Assembly: GCF_900102265.1 (NCBI RefSeq)
Contig: NZ_FNBH01000001.1
Coordinates: 1,054,001 to 1,118,000, forward strand
Origin: Epilithonimonas hungarica
Lineage (GTDB): Bacteria; Bacteroidota; Bacteroidia; Flavobacteriales; Weeksellaceae
DNA length: 64,000 bases
Direction of reading: 5' to 3'
Part shown: positions 8,034 to 17,496 of the stretch, in pieces
Position numbering within the stretch: the stretch's first letter is position 1
Layout of the letters: each line of letters starts with the position of its first letter
Translations under genes and position numbers: made by a program
The notes under the pieces: model-generated
Told to the model about the DNA's origin: nothing
Database searches by the model: none
The model's input: the letters and a program-made list of their open reading frames with translations, nothing else

Positions 8034-8070
8034 GAGTTTAAAGTGTTAATTCTCAACTAATTTAAAACAA

Positions 8071-8095
8071 AAAAAGTAGTCCTGCTTAGACTACT
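8071..8095 (-). terminator. Terminator-like hairpin reading toward the recombinase
   Basis: On the minus strand AGTAGTC (8095-8089) pairs with GACTACT (8081-8075) over a 7-base loop and is followed by a run of seven T. It lies between the recombinase start (8033) and the divergent gene (8107), so it would stop leftward transcription before the recombinase. Confidence 0.65.
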
Positions 8096-8106
8096 ATTCA
8101 ACAAGA

Positions 8107-8739
8107 ATGATGAGAACAGATATACAGGCATTTTTTAAGAAAGATATAACAACCCTGTCCTTGTACAGGATTACGTTACTTTCTTTTTTATTTGTGATAG
8201 GCTGTCTCCCCGTTTCGTCTCAGGTATATGTCTCATCAGGTACAAGGCTTTTTATAGAGAACGGAGCTACTATTTTTCCGGCCGTAAAAGATACCTTATT
8301 ATATTTTTCCGATTCCCAGGCGAAGATTTACATCACAAATGGCACTATTGTCAAAAATCTTACAAAACAGACCGATTTTAAGAATATCATTTATCCTGAA
8401 GCCCAGACACAAAGAGTAAAGAATAAGAACCCACATCATCGGTTCCAACCGAAATTGGTGTTCAAAGAAAAAAAAGCTAAAACCAAAAGAATTGAAAAAT
8501 CTGTTCGGTTAGTTATCAAAACCTTGCCTTTAAAAGAGTCTTTAACCTCAATTCAAGATAGGACGCTTGTAGCAAATGATTCTCAGCAGACACTTCTCAA
8601 AGTCATTGTTGCAGAAGCACAACCACAGAAGGTTATTTCTTATTATTATAGAAGAAAACAAATTTATTTATACAGGGGTTATTCTTCCAATAGCCAGGAT
8701 ACTGCATTTCTAGTGAGGCCACCACCATTCTGTGTTTGA
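8107..8739 (+). CDS. Exported protein of unknown function, VYVSxGTxLF type
   Basis: 210 residues. Residues about 21-39 form a hydrophobic signal segment ending PVSSQ. The mature part begins VYVSSGTRLFIENG, then a lysine-rich middle (about 115-165), and the C-terminus ends RPPPFCV. No known domain was recognised. The protein at 58872-59456 shares the same plan: signal, VYVSEGTTLFVAEG, a lysine-rich middle and a terminal RPPP. Each of the two genes lies directly upstream of a gene for a VGINTxTPxATLD protein. The start has two adjacent ATG codons. Confidence 0.7.
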   Translation: MMRTDIQAFFKKDITTLSLYRITLLSFLFVIGCLPVSSQVYVSSGTRLFIENGATIFPAVKDTLLYFSDSQAKIYITNGTIVKNLTKQTDFKNIIYPEAQTQRVKNKNPHHRFQPKLVFKEKKAKTKRIEKSVRLVIKTLPLKESLTSIQDRTLVANDSQQTLLKVIVAEAQPQKVISYYYRRKQIYLYRGYSSNSQDTAFLVRPPPFCV

Positions 8740-8864
8740 AGGCTTAACAATTTCACGATTCAACAAATCGACTAACCCAAAACCATCTCCGACATGAGAA
8801 ATACATTTTTCTCTCTGCCGGTGATTTATAGATCAGAGATTTAACAATTTAAAAAACAAAGCAA

Positions 8865-10292
8865 ATGAAAAAACATATTACACTTTTAAGCGCAGTACTA
8901 ATAAGTGCCACAGCATACAGCCAGGTCGGAATCAATACCGAAACGCCTAAAGCAACATTAGACATAGCAATCAATACCACAACTACAACTCCGCTTCCCG
9001 AGGGCATCATAGCTCCCAGAATGAGCGGGGACGATATCCAGGGCAAAGATGCACTCTATGATACAGACCAGAAAGGCGCCATCGTTTACTCTACATCTGC
9101 TGTAACCACAAGTACTACCAAGACCGCCAACATCACAGCAGAAGGCTACTATTATTTTGATGGAAACATCTGGCAAGCTCTCAGGGGGGCAGAACCTTGG
9201 AAGGTATCGGGAAGTACGACTGATGCTACATCTAATACTCAAAGCATCTACCAGATGGGGAAAGTATCTATCGGTCAAAATCCGGGGTCGGTTCCTACTG
9301 CCAATCTTCAGGTCTTTGAAAATAATTCTTCCGGAGATCCGGGCATATCTTATGGGATAAACAGTACAATGTACACTAATAAGCAAGGTGTCAAATATGG
9401 TATCAATAATTTTGTTTATGATACATCCACGGCAGGCTCGGGAAGCTTGACGGGATTGTACTCTGCAGTTCAAGATGCCTCTACAGTATCCAGAGCTGGA
9501 CATGGTGGTTTGTTTAATTATAACCTGGCAGGTGCTAAGAACAATGGAGCATCCACACACGTGCATGGCTTGAGTAACAATATCACATTGCAGGCTGTTG
9601 GAGGGGATTTAACAACGGGATATTCTTACGCAAATATGGCTACTGCCTATGGCTATGCTACAAGCGGTAACTTAACTGTTGGCGGAGCTCTTCGCGCCTA
9701 TAGTGGTTATGCAATTCCAAGTGCAGCAGCTGGTTACACTTTTACAGCAAATGGGGATGATGTGATGGGAGGACATTTCACATCACGCCCAACGCCATCA
9801 GGTGGGGTGGTAAATATTGCCAGAACTGTAGGAGTCAGTTCTCAATTTGAGCCGAGAGGGACAGGTACTATTAATATTACAGGTTATGCCGCTGCTTTAC
9901 GCTCGCTTACCAGTTTTTCAGACACGAGCACAAAGTCTGTCAATCGATTGTATGGCCTACTTGTCGAAAAAACTGAAAGCGGGGGAACAAGAGCGATATC
10001 TGCCTCATATGGTATTTACATACAACCGTACCGTTTCACAGGCGATACAGCCACGAATGCGTATAACCTTTATTCCGAGGGAACGAATACCAAAAACTAT
10101 TTCCAGGGAAAAGTGGGAATAGGAAGCACAACACCGTCAGCTCAATTGCATGTCGTAAAACAATCCTCAGACCTTACGCCAGCTATTATCGTTGGTTGTG
10201 ACGAGTATGCCGACAATATAGCTGCAGTAGCTGCAGGATTGCCTACAGGGGCGTTGTACCGTACAGGCGATATATTGAAGGTGGTGCATTAA
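8865..10292 (+). CDS. Large exported surface protein, VGINT-type
   Basis: 475 residues with a signal peptide (1 to about 19, ending TAYSQ) and the start VGINTETPKATLDIAI. A module follows with GIIAPRMSGDD, GAIVYS and GYYYFDGNIWQAL. The centre is a long glycine-, serine- and threonine-rich beta-repeat region without recognised catalytic motifs. The C-terminus has VGIGSTTPSAQLHVV and ends ALYRTGDILKVVH, resembling the tips of phage tail-fibre-like and autotransporting surface proteins. It lies 125 bases downstream of the 8107 gene. The counterpart at 56753-58720 shares the N-terminal plan. An adhesive or fibrous surface role is inferred. Confidence 0.7.
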   Translation: MKKHITLLSAVLISATAYSQVGINTETPKATLDIAINTTTTTPLPEGIIAPRMSGDDIQGKDALYDTDQKGAIVYSTSAVTTSTTKTANITAEGYYYFDGNIWQALRGAEPWKVSGSTTDATSNTQSIYQMGKVSIGQNPGSVPTANLQVFENNSSGDPGISYGINSTMYTNKQGVKYGINNFVYDTSTAGSGSLTGLYSAVQDASTVSRAGHGGLFNYNLAGAKNNGASTHVHGLSNNITLQAVGGDLTTGYSYANMATAYGYATSGNLTVGGALRAYSGYAIPSAAAGYTFTANGDDVMGGHFTSRPTPSGGVVNIARTVGVSSQFEPRGTGTINITGYAAALRSLTSFSDTSTKSVNRLYGLLVEKTESGGTRAISASYGIYIQPYRFTGDTATNAYNLYSEGTNTKNYFQGKVGIGSTTPSAQLHVVKQSSDLTPAIIVGCDEYADNIAAVAAGLPTGALYRTGDILKVVH

Positions 10293-10350
10293 AGCAAAAA
10301 TTAATGAATTTCAGAAATATTCGGATAGGAAATTTAATTAGTTACGGAAA

Positions 10351-10372
10351 GCGGGATGGAAATGTCCCGCAT
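10351..10372 (+). terminator. Possible terminator after the VGINT protein
   Basis: GCGGGA (10351-10356) pairs with TCCCGC (10365-10370) over an 8-base loop. The T-tract is weak (ATCTGTAATTTTA), so function is uncertain. Confidence 0.4.
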
Positions 10373-10471
10373 CTGTAATTTTATAAAACATCTCAAGAAA
10401 ATGCAAGTAGATATTGACCTAGTGCCTTTAATATCATAGAAATGACAAAAGTCTAACACAATACTTTGTAA

Positions 10472-10768
10472 ATGAACAAAAAAATAAAAAAACTCAAAAA
10501 ACTGGTGGACAAAAATCTACGTAGAAAAAAACAAGAGATTTTCCAGCTCTTTGGTACTCCATCCAAAAGATCGGACGATTACATTTTATTTTATGAACGA
10601 TATACTTATCTGGGATTTATAAGGGATGTGACATCTTTCATCCTGGAAGAAAACACAGTGGTAGATATCTACATCTCACGGTATTTTCTTGGTAAGGAAA
10701 TATGGGATGTATTTTATTACGAAGAACAGGAACCCGAGTACAAACTGATTTGGTCGTTTAAATATTAA
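10472..10768 (+). CDS. Small hypothetical protein, SmpA/OmlA-like pattern
   Basis: 98 residues with a strongly basic N-terminus (about ten lysine or arginine residues in the first 22) and no signal peptide. The segment KKQEIFQLFGTPSKR followed by short alternating strands resembles the helix-strand-strand pattern of SmpA/OmlA (BamE)-like small domains, as does the unrelated-looking protein at 49434-49676. The function is unknown. It is followed 24 bases later by another small gene on the same strand and probably shares its transcript. Confidence 0.55.
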   Translation: MNKKIKKLKKLVDKNLRRKKQEIFQLFGTPSKRSDDYILFYERYTYLGFIRDVTSFILEENTVVDIYISRYFLGKEIWDVFYYEEQEPEYKLIWSFKY

Positions 10769-10792
10769 TGTCCACAAACAATAAAAAACACT

Positions 10793-11263
10793 ATGAAAGT
10801 TGACAACCGAAGAAGCGTACAGATAAAGGCGTATATACTTTCCTTTATCCTGCTTTTGGAAATCTTACTTGTAATATCCTCGCAAATTGTACATAAACGC
10901 ATGGACGAACTGATAGTGGGTGCAGGTATCCTATTTTCCTTAGTGATAATATGGAAATTAATAAGGTTTAAAATCGTGATATTGGATATCTCTGAACATA
11001 TTGTTTCAATAAAGACCAGACATCCGTTTTCCAGAAGTATTAACTTTCCACAAATGGAAGTACCATTACACAAAATATTTTCCTGTCATTTGAAAGACGA
11101 ACTGCTGACCACTTTCTTGATAGTCAATATCCATACAAAGAATAATGTACGGAGCTTCTATTACAAACTTGGGATTTTGTCCGGAAAGTCCGCCAATGAT
11201 TTCAAAAAAGTATTGGAAATACTAAAGACCTATAAGAAGGAACAGATGGGTAGTGAAGGATGA
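10793..11263 (+). CDS. Hypothetical membrane protein
   Basis: 156 residues with two adjacent hydrophobic segments (about 11-31 and 37-56) and a C-terminal cytoplasmic part of about 95 residues rich in beta-strand pattern, reminiscent of small bPH-like domains. No catalytic motif. It follows the 10472 gene closely and lies within the accessory island; its role is unknown. Confidence 0.6.
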   Translation: MKVDNRRSVQIKAYILSFILLLEILLVISSQIVHKRMDELIVGAGILFSLVIIWKLIRFKIVILDISEHIVSIKTRHPFSRSINFPQMEVPLHKIFSCHLKDELLTTFLIVNIHTKNNVRSFYYKLGILSGKSANDFKKVLEILKTYKKEQMGSEG

Positions 11264-11429
11264 TGGGTTTGCAATACAAGAAAGTACTTTGTTTGTCATT
11301 CAAAGCAGAACGTGGATTTGTGCTTATTGATGCTATTCATTGTAAACAAACAATTAAAAAATATCCGATTTCATAAAACGCATTGATCAAAAGAAACTCA
11401 AAAAATTCAATCATATATTTGGATATATG

Positions 11430-11568
11430 ATTTCAAATAATTTATTAATCTTTAAAAAATATAAACGATGGCAGAAAGTAAAAACAACATCATCACACAC
11501 GGGCTTAGTGGCAAAGTAGGCGACCTGATCGTCTTCAGCCAGAGAAACGGCAAAACCATTGTTTCCAG
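11430..11568 (+). repeat. Paralogous repeat shared with 6610-6744
   Basis: The upstream region and first ~33 codons of the 11468 gene match the remnant at 6610-6744, with scattered substitutions. The pair forms long imperfect direct repeats about 4.8 kb apart around the recombinase, the two exported-protein genes and the two small genes. Confidence 0.8.
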
Positions 11569-12031
11569 GGCACCAAAAGAAAGAGTCGGAGATTATACAG
11601 AGAATCAGAAAGAGCATCAGCGCAAATTCCAAAAAGCGACCCTCTACGCCAAATCGGTTATGAAAGATCCGAATCAAAACCAAATGTACTCTGCCGCAGC
11701 AGACGCATCCAAAGGCATCAGTACATATAATGTAGCGGTTGCCGATCTCCTGAAGGCACCGGACATAGAAAGCATAGACCTGTCTGGTTATACAGGTGAA
11801 AAAGGAGATGTCATTAGAATAAAGGTACTGGATGATTTTGCAGTAAAAGCGGTAACTGTAACAATAGAAAATGAAGATGGTAGTCTGGTAGAAGAGGGTT
11901 CGGCGGTAGATTCGGGCTTCGAGTGGATCTATACAGCAACAGAAGGTAACAAAGATCTTGCAGGGGATAAGATCACAATTAAGGCAACCGACAACCCTGA
12001 CAATGTGACAGAAATGACCCAAACACTTTAA
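11468..12031 (+). CDS. Hypothetical protein with C-terminal Ig-like domain
   Basis: 187 residues, no signal peptide. The N-terminal part (MAESKNN, HGLSGKVGDLIVFSQRNGKTIV) recalls short Bacteroidota proteins of DUF6266 type that open with a glycine-rich GLSGKVG stretch; residues about 60-95 are helical; residues about 100-187 (IKVLDDFAVKAVTVTIENEDGS to DNPDNVTEMTQTL) look like a bacterial Ig-like fold. It is the intact relative of the fragment at 6646. A perfect terminator follows. The function is unknown and the family comparison is tentative. Confidence 0.65.
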   Translation: MAESKNNIITHGLSGKVGDLIVFSQRNGKTIVSRAPKERVGDYTENQKEHQRKFQKATLYAKSVMKDPNQNQMYSAAADASKGISTYNVAVADLLKAPDIESIDLSGYTGEKGDVIRIKVLDDFAVKAVTVTIENEDGSLVEEGSAVDSGFEWIYTATEGNKDLAGDKITIKATDNPDNVTEMTQTL

Positions 12032-12111
12032 AAACGAAAACAAGCTTAGCGTATAGAATGCGTATACCGGCCCTATACCGATAGCCACCCAAAATCAACT
12101 GACAAAATGAC

Positions 12112-12144
12112 AAAAGCCACCCGACCTTGGGTGGCTTTTGCTTT
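12112..12144 (+). terminator. Strong intrinsic terminator
   Basis: AAAAGCCACCC (12112-12122) pairs perfectly with GGGTGGCTTTT (12129-12139) around GACCTT. The symmetric A and T flanks let it work for both the rightward 11468 gene and the leftward acetyl-CoA synthetase. Confidence 0.9.
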
Positions 12145-12231
12145 ATGATGTAAGGTCTAAAGGCTTGATCTTTTTATAAAGGCTTTGAGGGCCTCAGCCT
12201 GACGCTCCTCAACTAATCATTCATAATTAAC

Positions 12232-14139
12232 CTAAACTCTCTCATTCTTGATCTCATCCACGATCTCTGGATTCAGTAGAGTAGAAGTATCTCCAAAGTT
12301 AGAGAAATCGCCTTCTGCGATCTTTCTCAAGATTCGGCGCATGATTTTTCCGGATCTCGTCTTCGGCAATCCGGATACAAACTGGATCTTATCAAGCTTT
12401 GCAATTGGTCCGATCTGCTCAGATATCAATTGGTTGATCTCTTTGGCCAGATTATCTTTTTGTCTGCTTTCACCAGATTCTTTCAGTATTACAAAGCCAT
12501 AGAGGGCATTACCCTTGATATCGTGCGGATAGCCCACGATTGCAGATTCGGCCACTGCAGGATGCTCATTGATGCTATCCTCAATTGGTGCTGTTCCAAG
12601 GTTGTGCCCGGAAACAATAATAACATCATCTACACGGCCCGTGATCCTGTAATAACCTACCTCGTCTCTCAAAGCTCCGTCACCAGTGAAATATTTTCCG
12701 GGGAAAGCCGAGAAGTAGGTTTCCTTGTATCGCTGATGGTCTCCCCAAATAGTTCTGGCGATGCCTGGCCAAGGAAAACGGATGCAGAGATTTCCATCTA
12801 CTTGATTTCCGGTGATCTCATTTCGTTTCTCGTCCATCAGAACAGGCTGTATTCCGGGTAAAGGAAGTGTTGCGTATGTTGGTTTGGTAGGAGTGACAAA
12901 TGGGATTGGAGAGATCAGGATTCCACCTGTTTCTGTTTGCCACCAGGTATCTACAATTGGGCATTTCTTCTTTCCAACGTGGTCGTTGTACCAATGCCAA
13001 GCTTCGTCATTGATAGGCTCTCCAACGGAACCGATCACTTTCAACGAGCTGAGGTCGTGCTTCTCAACCCATTCTACGCTTTCCTTGGCCAAAGAACGGA
13101 TGGCGGTCGGCGCAGTATAGAACTGGGTTACCTTATGTTTCTCAATCACCTCCCAGAATCTTCCTGCATCAGGATACGTTGGTATCCCTTCAAAGATAAC
13201 GGTTGTTGCGCCATTCAATAGCGGACCGTAAAGAATATACGAGTGTCCTGTGATCCAACCGATATCCGCCGTACACCAATAGATATCATTTTCTTTATAA
13301 TTAAACACATTCTTGAAAGTGTAAGCGGTATAGACCATATAACCTGCACAAGTATGAAGCATTCCTTTCGGTTTTCCTGTAGAACCGGAAGTATAAAGAA
13401 TAAACAATGGATCTTCTGCATCCATGATCACCGTCACGAAATCTGCTGAAGCCTTATCGTAATACTCGGACATCCAGTGGTCTCTGCCTTCTTTCATCTT
13501 CACATCGTTGTGCGTTCTTTTAACAACCAAAACACTTTCCACGGTTGGTGTTTTTTCCAAAGCTTCATCCACGATGCTTTTCAGGTCAAGAACCTTATTT
13601 CCTCTATAGCTTCCGTCTGAAGTGATGACCATTTTCGCCCCACAGTCATTCACTCTGGATGCTACAGCAGATGCAGAGAATCCTGCAAATACCACGGAGT
13701 GAACCGCACCCAATTTAGCACAGGCCAACATTGTAACAGCCAGTTCTGGAATCATAGGAAGGTAGATGCAAACTCTGTCGCCTTTCTCGATGCCCATTTC
13801 TCTCAGAACATTCGCTGTTTTATTAACTCTTTCGTAGAGTTCGTTGAAGCTGATGTGTTGTGCTTCTTCTTTCGGGTCGTTTGGTTCCCAGATAATGGCG
13901 GTTTTGTCGCCTCTTACGGAAAGATGTCTGTCCAGACAGTTTTTGGTGATGTTAAGTTTGGCATTCTTGAACCATTTGATGTTGGCTTCCTCCATATTGT
14001 AATCCACAACCTTGGACCAACGCTGATACCACACAAAATTCTCATCCGCAATTTTATCCCAAAACTTCTTAGGATTCTTGATTGATTTTTTGTACTCCTT
14101 GAAATAATCCTGTAAATTCTGAATGTGATAATTTCTCAT
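12232..14139 (-). CDS. acs: Acetyl-CoA synthetase
   Basis: 635 residues, full family length. AMP-forming acetate:CoA ligase: acetate + ATP + CoA to acetyl-CoA via acetyl-AMP. Visible motifs are the P-loop-like YTSGSTGKPKGM, DTWWQTETGG in the adenylation core, YRITGRVDDVI at the hinge and the C-terminal PKTRSGKIMRR whose lysine is the known acetylation switch. The tryptophan after the second motif (TWWQTETG) fits the small acetate pocket of Acs. It is the last gene of a run with a receiver protein, symporter-kinase, transporter and porin, so acetate uptake, sensing and activation appear to be linked. Confidence 0.96.
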   Translation of the reverse strand: MRNYHIQNLQDYFKEYKKSIKNPKKFWDKIADENFVWYQRWSKVVDYNMEEANIKWFKNAKLNITKNCLDRHLSVRGDKTAIIWEPNDPKEEAQHISFNELYERVNKTANVLREMGIEKGDRVCIYLPMIPELAVTMLACAKLGAVHSVVFAGFSASAVASRVNDCGAKMVITSDGSYRGNKVLDLKSIVDEALEKTPTVESVLVVKRTHNDVKMKEGRDHWMSEYYDKASADFVTVIMDAEDPLFILYTSGSTGKPKGMLHTCAGYMVYTAYTFKNVFNYKENDIYWCTADIGWITGHSYILYGPLLNGATTVIFEGIPTYPDAGRFWEVIEKHKVTQFYTAPTAIRSLAKESVEWVEKHDLSSLKVIGSVGEPINDEAWHWYNDHVGKKKCPIVDTWWQTETGGILISPIPFVTPTKPTYATLPLPGIQPVLMDEKRNEITGNQVDGNLCIRFPWPGIARTIWGDHQRYKETYFSAFPGKYFTGDGALRDEVGYYRITGRVDDVIIVSGHNLGTAPIEDSINEHPAVAESAIVGYPHDIKGNALYGFVILKESGESRQKDNLAKEINQLISEQIGPIAKLDKIQFVSGLPKTRSGKIMRRILRKIAEGDFSNFGDTSTLLNPEIVDEIKNERV

Positions 14140-14194
14140 ATTATTAATATTTTAATTCTTATAAATCTTGTTTCTTTACTCTTTTCTCTTCGTT

Positions 14195-14557
14195 CTACTC
14201 AAGCATTTCCTCAATTTGCTGAATCAATTTCTTGATAGAGTAAGGTTTTGTCACATAAGCGTCTGCACCTGATTCCAATCCTTTTTCGATGTCTTTCGGG
14301 TTGGTTTTTGCACTCAGGAAGATCACTTTGGTGTGGTTGAGGCTTTCCATTGTTTTGATTTCATTAAGAGTGCTGTAACCGTCAAGATTGGGCATCATAA
14401 TATCGAGTAAAATGATATCTGGGGTAATGGTTTTCAATAATTCCAGAACCTCGGTTCCGTCTCGTGCAATGAAAACTTCGTAACCTTGCTTCCTGAAGCT
14501 GTATTCCAATGACATCAGGATTTTGTGTTCGTCGTCTGCTATTAATATTTTTTTCAT
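14195..14557 (-). CDS. Single-domain response regulator (CheY-like receiver)
   Basis: 120 residues comprising only a receiver domain: acidic pair Asp8/Asp9, phosphoacceptor Asp52 (LLDIMMP) and the TKPYS lysine near residue 102. There is no DNA-binding output domain. It starts 8 bases after the histidine kinase gene and is presumably its phosphorylation partner. In the Vibrio/Pseudomonas CrbSR system the partner regulator CrbR carries a LuxR helix-turn-helix and activates acs; here output must go through another protein. Confidence 0.92.
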   Translation of the reverse strand: MKKILIADDEHKILMSLEYSFRKQGYEVFIARDGTEVLELLKTITPDIILLDIMMPNLDGYSTLNEIKTMESLNHTKVIFLSAKTNPKDIEKGLESGADAYVTKPYSIKKLIQQIEEMLE

Positions 14558-14565
14558 TTTGTTTC

Positions 14566-17234
14566 TTAATTATTTGATGGAAGCCTCAATACAAAGCTCA
14601 CTCCTAAACCGTTGTTTTCGGCGGAAATATTGCCTTTATGAGCTTCCATTATTTTTCTGCAAATTGCTAACCCGAGACCGCTTCCCAAAGGTTTTCTGAT
14701 GTTCTGATTTCTGGATTGGTAAAATTTATCGAATATCAGATTGAGGTCATCTTCCGGAATTTGTTTGCCAGTATTGAAAATTCTAATCACCAATTGATTA
14801 TCTTTTTCCTGAAACTTCGCCTGGATCGTGCCTTGCACATCCGTGAATTTCAAAGCATTGCCTAAAATATTCTGGAAAACCTGAATCAGCCTTGCTTCAT
14901 CATATTCAAATTTGGTTTCTGTTAAAAGATTGACCTCACTGAGATGAATATTCTTTTGATGTAAAAGATGACTGATTGGATTCAGTGCTTTTTGATAAGT
15001 TTCAATGATGTCATTGGTTTCAATATTCAAAGCGATTTCGCCGTGTTCAAGCTTGTCGAGGTAAAGGATATCATTGATAATTTCATTCAGTCGGTCAGAT
15101 TCTGTGATGATATTATTGAGGAATTCTTTCTTGATGTCTAACGTGATATCATCATCGTCAGCTAAAATCTCACCAGCAGAACGAATCGCAGTAATCGGAG
15201 TTCTGAGTTCATGAGCTACGGAATCCAAGAAATCGTCTTTTTGCTTGTCTTTGAATATGAGGTTTTCGTTGGCTGAACTTAATTCATCAGACAATTGTCT
15301 CAATTCTCGGCTTTGTTCCGTCAGTTTTTTATTAAGGCTGATATTTTCTTTGGATTCTTCGAGAATTTCTAAAACTTCTTTCAAGGAAATCTTATCTTCA
15401 TAAGTCACACCTTCGATCAGGATTTTTGCAGAAGCGGTTCCGATTCTTCCGGATAGAAGATTCTCTGAGAATTTAATAAATCTCGCGTCAGCAGTTTCAG
15501 TTCTTGTGTCAATATTATATTTGAGATTGAAAATCCGCATTGCCTGTTCGGTTTTCTTTTCGCCAAGGAATTTCACCAGGATATTTCGGATGTCGGAAAC
15601 GTAAGCTTTCCCTCGCCAGATAAAAGCATTTTCGTGATTCTGAATGTATCTGTCAACATCAACATAGATCTCGGCAAAGTTTCTTTCTCGATAATCTCCT
15701 TTTTGACTTACAGAAATTACGGTAAACAAGGTCATATTGACCAAAATTGACCAAAAGAAAACTTGCGAAATGCTATCCAGATAAGTAATATTGAAAAAGC
15801 TGAACCAATTGTACATTTCCCTCAAAAATCCTTTGAATTCCTGATTGTATGAAAAATAGTACTGTGGAATGATCAATCCGAAATAACAGATGATCAAACC
15901 TCCGATCAATCCGAAAACTGCACCTTTGTAACTTCCTCGTCTCCAAAAGATCGCTCCAAAAAATGAAGGGCCAAGCTGGGAAATTACGACAAAAGAAATC
16001 AGTCCGACAGAATATAAACTGTTCTGTAAAATGAAGAATTTATAAAAAATAAAAGCGGTTACAATCAGAATGAAAATGCTGATTTTTCTAATGTTAGTAA
16101 TATTTCTGGTGTTTTTTACATCGTTGTCAGATTTCAATTTATCCAGCCAACTATAAGGAATAATAAGGTTGTTGGACAACATAATTGACAAAGTAATACT
16201 CGAAATAATTACCATCGAAATTGATGAACTCAATCCGCCAAGAAAAACCAAAACCGTGATAATTTGATTACCGAAATGCTGTGGAATCAGGATAGAATAA
16301 AACTCGGGATTCACAGATTGTCCATCAAAAATAATCCGTCCGCCCCAAGCAATTGGAAATACAAAAACATTGAAGATCAAAAGATAAAGCGGGAAAAACC
16401 AAATCGCAGTTTTCAAGTGCTTTTCCTGTCTGTTTTCAACAATAGTTGTATGAAATTGTCTAGGTAAAAGGAAGATGGCAGAAGCGGAAATTAGACTTAA
16501 GATGATCCAGTTGATGCTTCCTTCCAGTCCCGAAAATGTATTCTTAGTTTTGAAGTCTTGAAATTGACTTGCTTTTTCATAGATATCGGAAAATCCGTCA
16601 AAAACGAAAAATGTGACGAAAATTCCGAGAACAATTAAGAAAATCAATTTCAAAAAACTTTCCAGTGCAACGGCGGAAATGATTCCCAATCTCTTTTCTG
16701 ATGCATCAACATAACGTGTCCCGTAATATGACGAAAAAAGAGCCAATAGAATCACGACGTAAGTCGCGTTATCTGTAAACAGATCTTTCGAAATTGGCGT
16801 TTGTGTAACCAAATGAAAAGTCTCGGAAATAGCTTTGATTTGAAGTCCGATGTAAGGAATGATCCGAAAATGCAGACCAAAGTGATAATCGCTCCAAACG
16901 AACGACTGTTCCCGTAACGTAGGGAAATAAAATCCGCAATACTGCTGACTTTGTTGATTCTGGCGATTCGGATGATTTTTCGATTGATATAGATCCAGGC
17001 AGGAATAATGATAATCGGGCCAACATAGATCGGAAGATAATCCAGCCCGTCGTTCACGGCAACACCGATGCTTCCGTAATACGTCCACGCCGTACAATAA
17101 ACAGCCAACGACAATGCGTAGATGTAAGGATTGTTCACCCAGATCTTGCTCTTCTTTTTCTCTGCGCGATGGGCAACCAGGAAAAGAAGGGCGAGATAGA
17201 GGATTACAACTGCAAATAATGCGTAACTATTCAT
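14566..17234 (-). CDS. Sodium:solute symporter-sensor histidine kinase (CrbS/CbrA-like), frameshifted
   Basis: The gene would encode 889 residues if one missing base is restored. The part from ATG 17234 encodes an SSS-type multi-TM domain up to VCIFG; the rest continues at IPYIGLQIKA in the next frame. The break is at about 16862 (minus strand GGA-TCATTCC where GGA-ATC-ATT is expected). Later: about 12 TM segments to about 480, a linker and coiled coil, HisKA with phosphoacceptor His at about 675 (SVAHELRTP) and HATPase with GSGLGLA at about 851. The family couples a transporter-like sensor to a kinase controlling carboxylate use. A sequencing error or a real recent mutation are both possible. 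A long open frame through 17097 on the downstream phase has a meaningless N-terminus. Confidence 0.85.
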
Positions 17235-17421
17235 CGTATTTTTTGAAAATGACAAACGAAATGATAATGGAGAAAAACCACACACCGAAGATGTAGGCAT
17301 AGATCATCGGAAATCCGAACAACTCTTTCTCACTATTGAACAAAAGGATCATCGGAGCGCTGAATAAGATGAATAATCCAAAGCTCAGAATGATCAGTTT
17401 TTGTTCGTGTCGTTTCTTCAT
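17227..17421 (-). CDS. Small membrane protein (DUF3311-like)
   Basis: 64 residues with two TM segments (about 9-28 and 38-58) and basic N-terminal residues KKRHEQK. Its stop overlaps the start of the symporter-kinase gene by 8 bases (GATGAATAG), so the two are translationally coupled. Small two-TM partners are often encoded beside SSS-family symporters. The specific role is unknown. Confidence 0.75.
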   Translation of the reverse strand: MKKRHEQKLIILSFGLFILFSAPMILLFNSEKELFGFPMIYAYIFGVWFFSIIISFVIFKKYDE

Positions 17422-17496
17422 AAATGATTATTGATAAAAGATAATTGATGAACGAGTATCATTCATCAATTATCAAATATGAATTATAATTTAGTG

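Noticed and set aside
6610-11568. Exact attL/attR pair of an integrative element
   Set aside because: The two copies differ at many positions, including replacement changes, so they are paralogous sequence. A short shared core inside cannot be excluded but was not identified.
14566-17097. A complete 843-residue kinase with a start at 17097
   Set aside because: The first 75 or so residues are a shifted reading of the true symporter N-terminus, rich in Cys, Arg and Ser with no TM pattern. The real start lies in the other frame at 17234.
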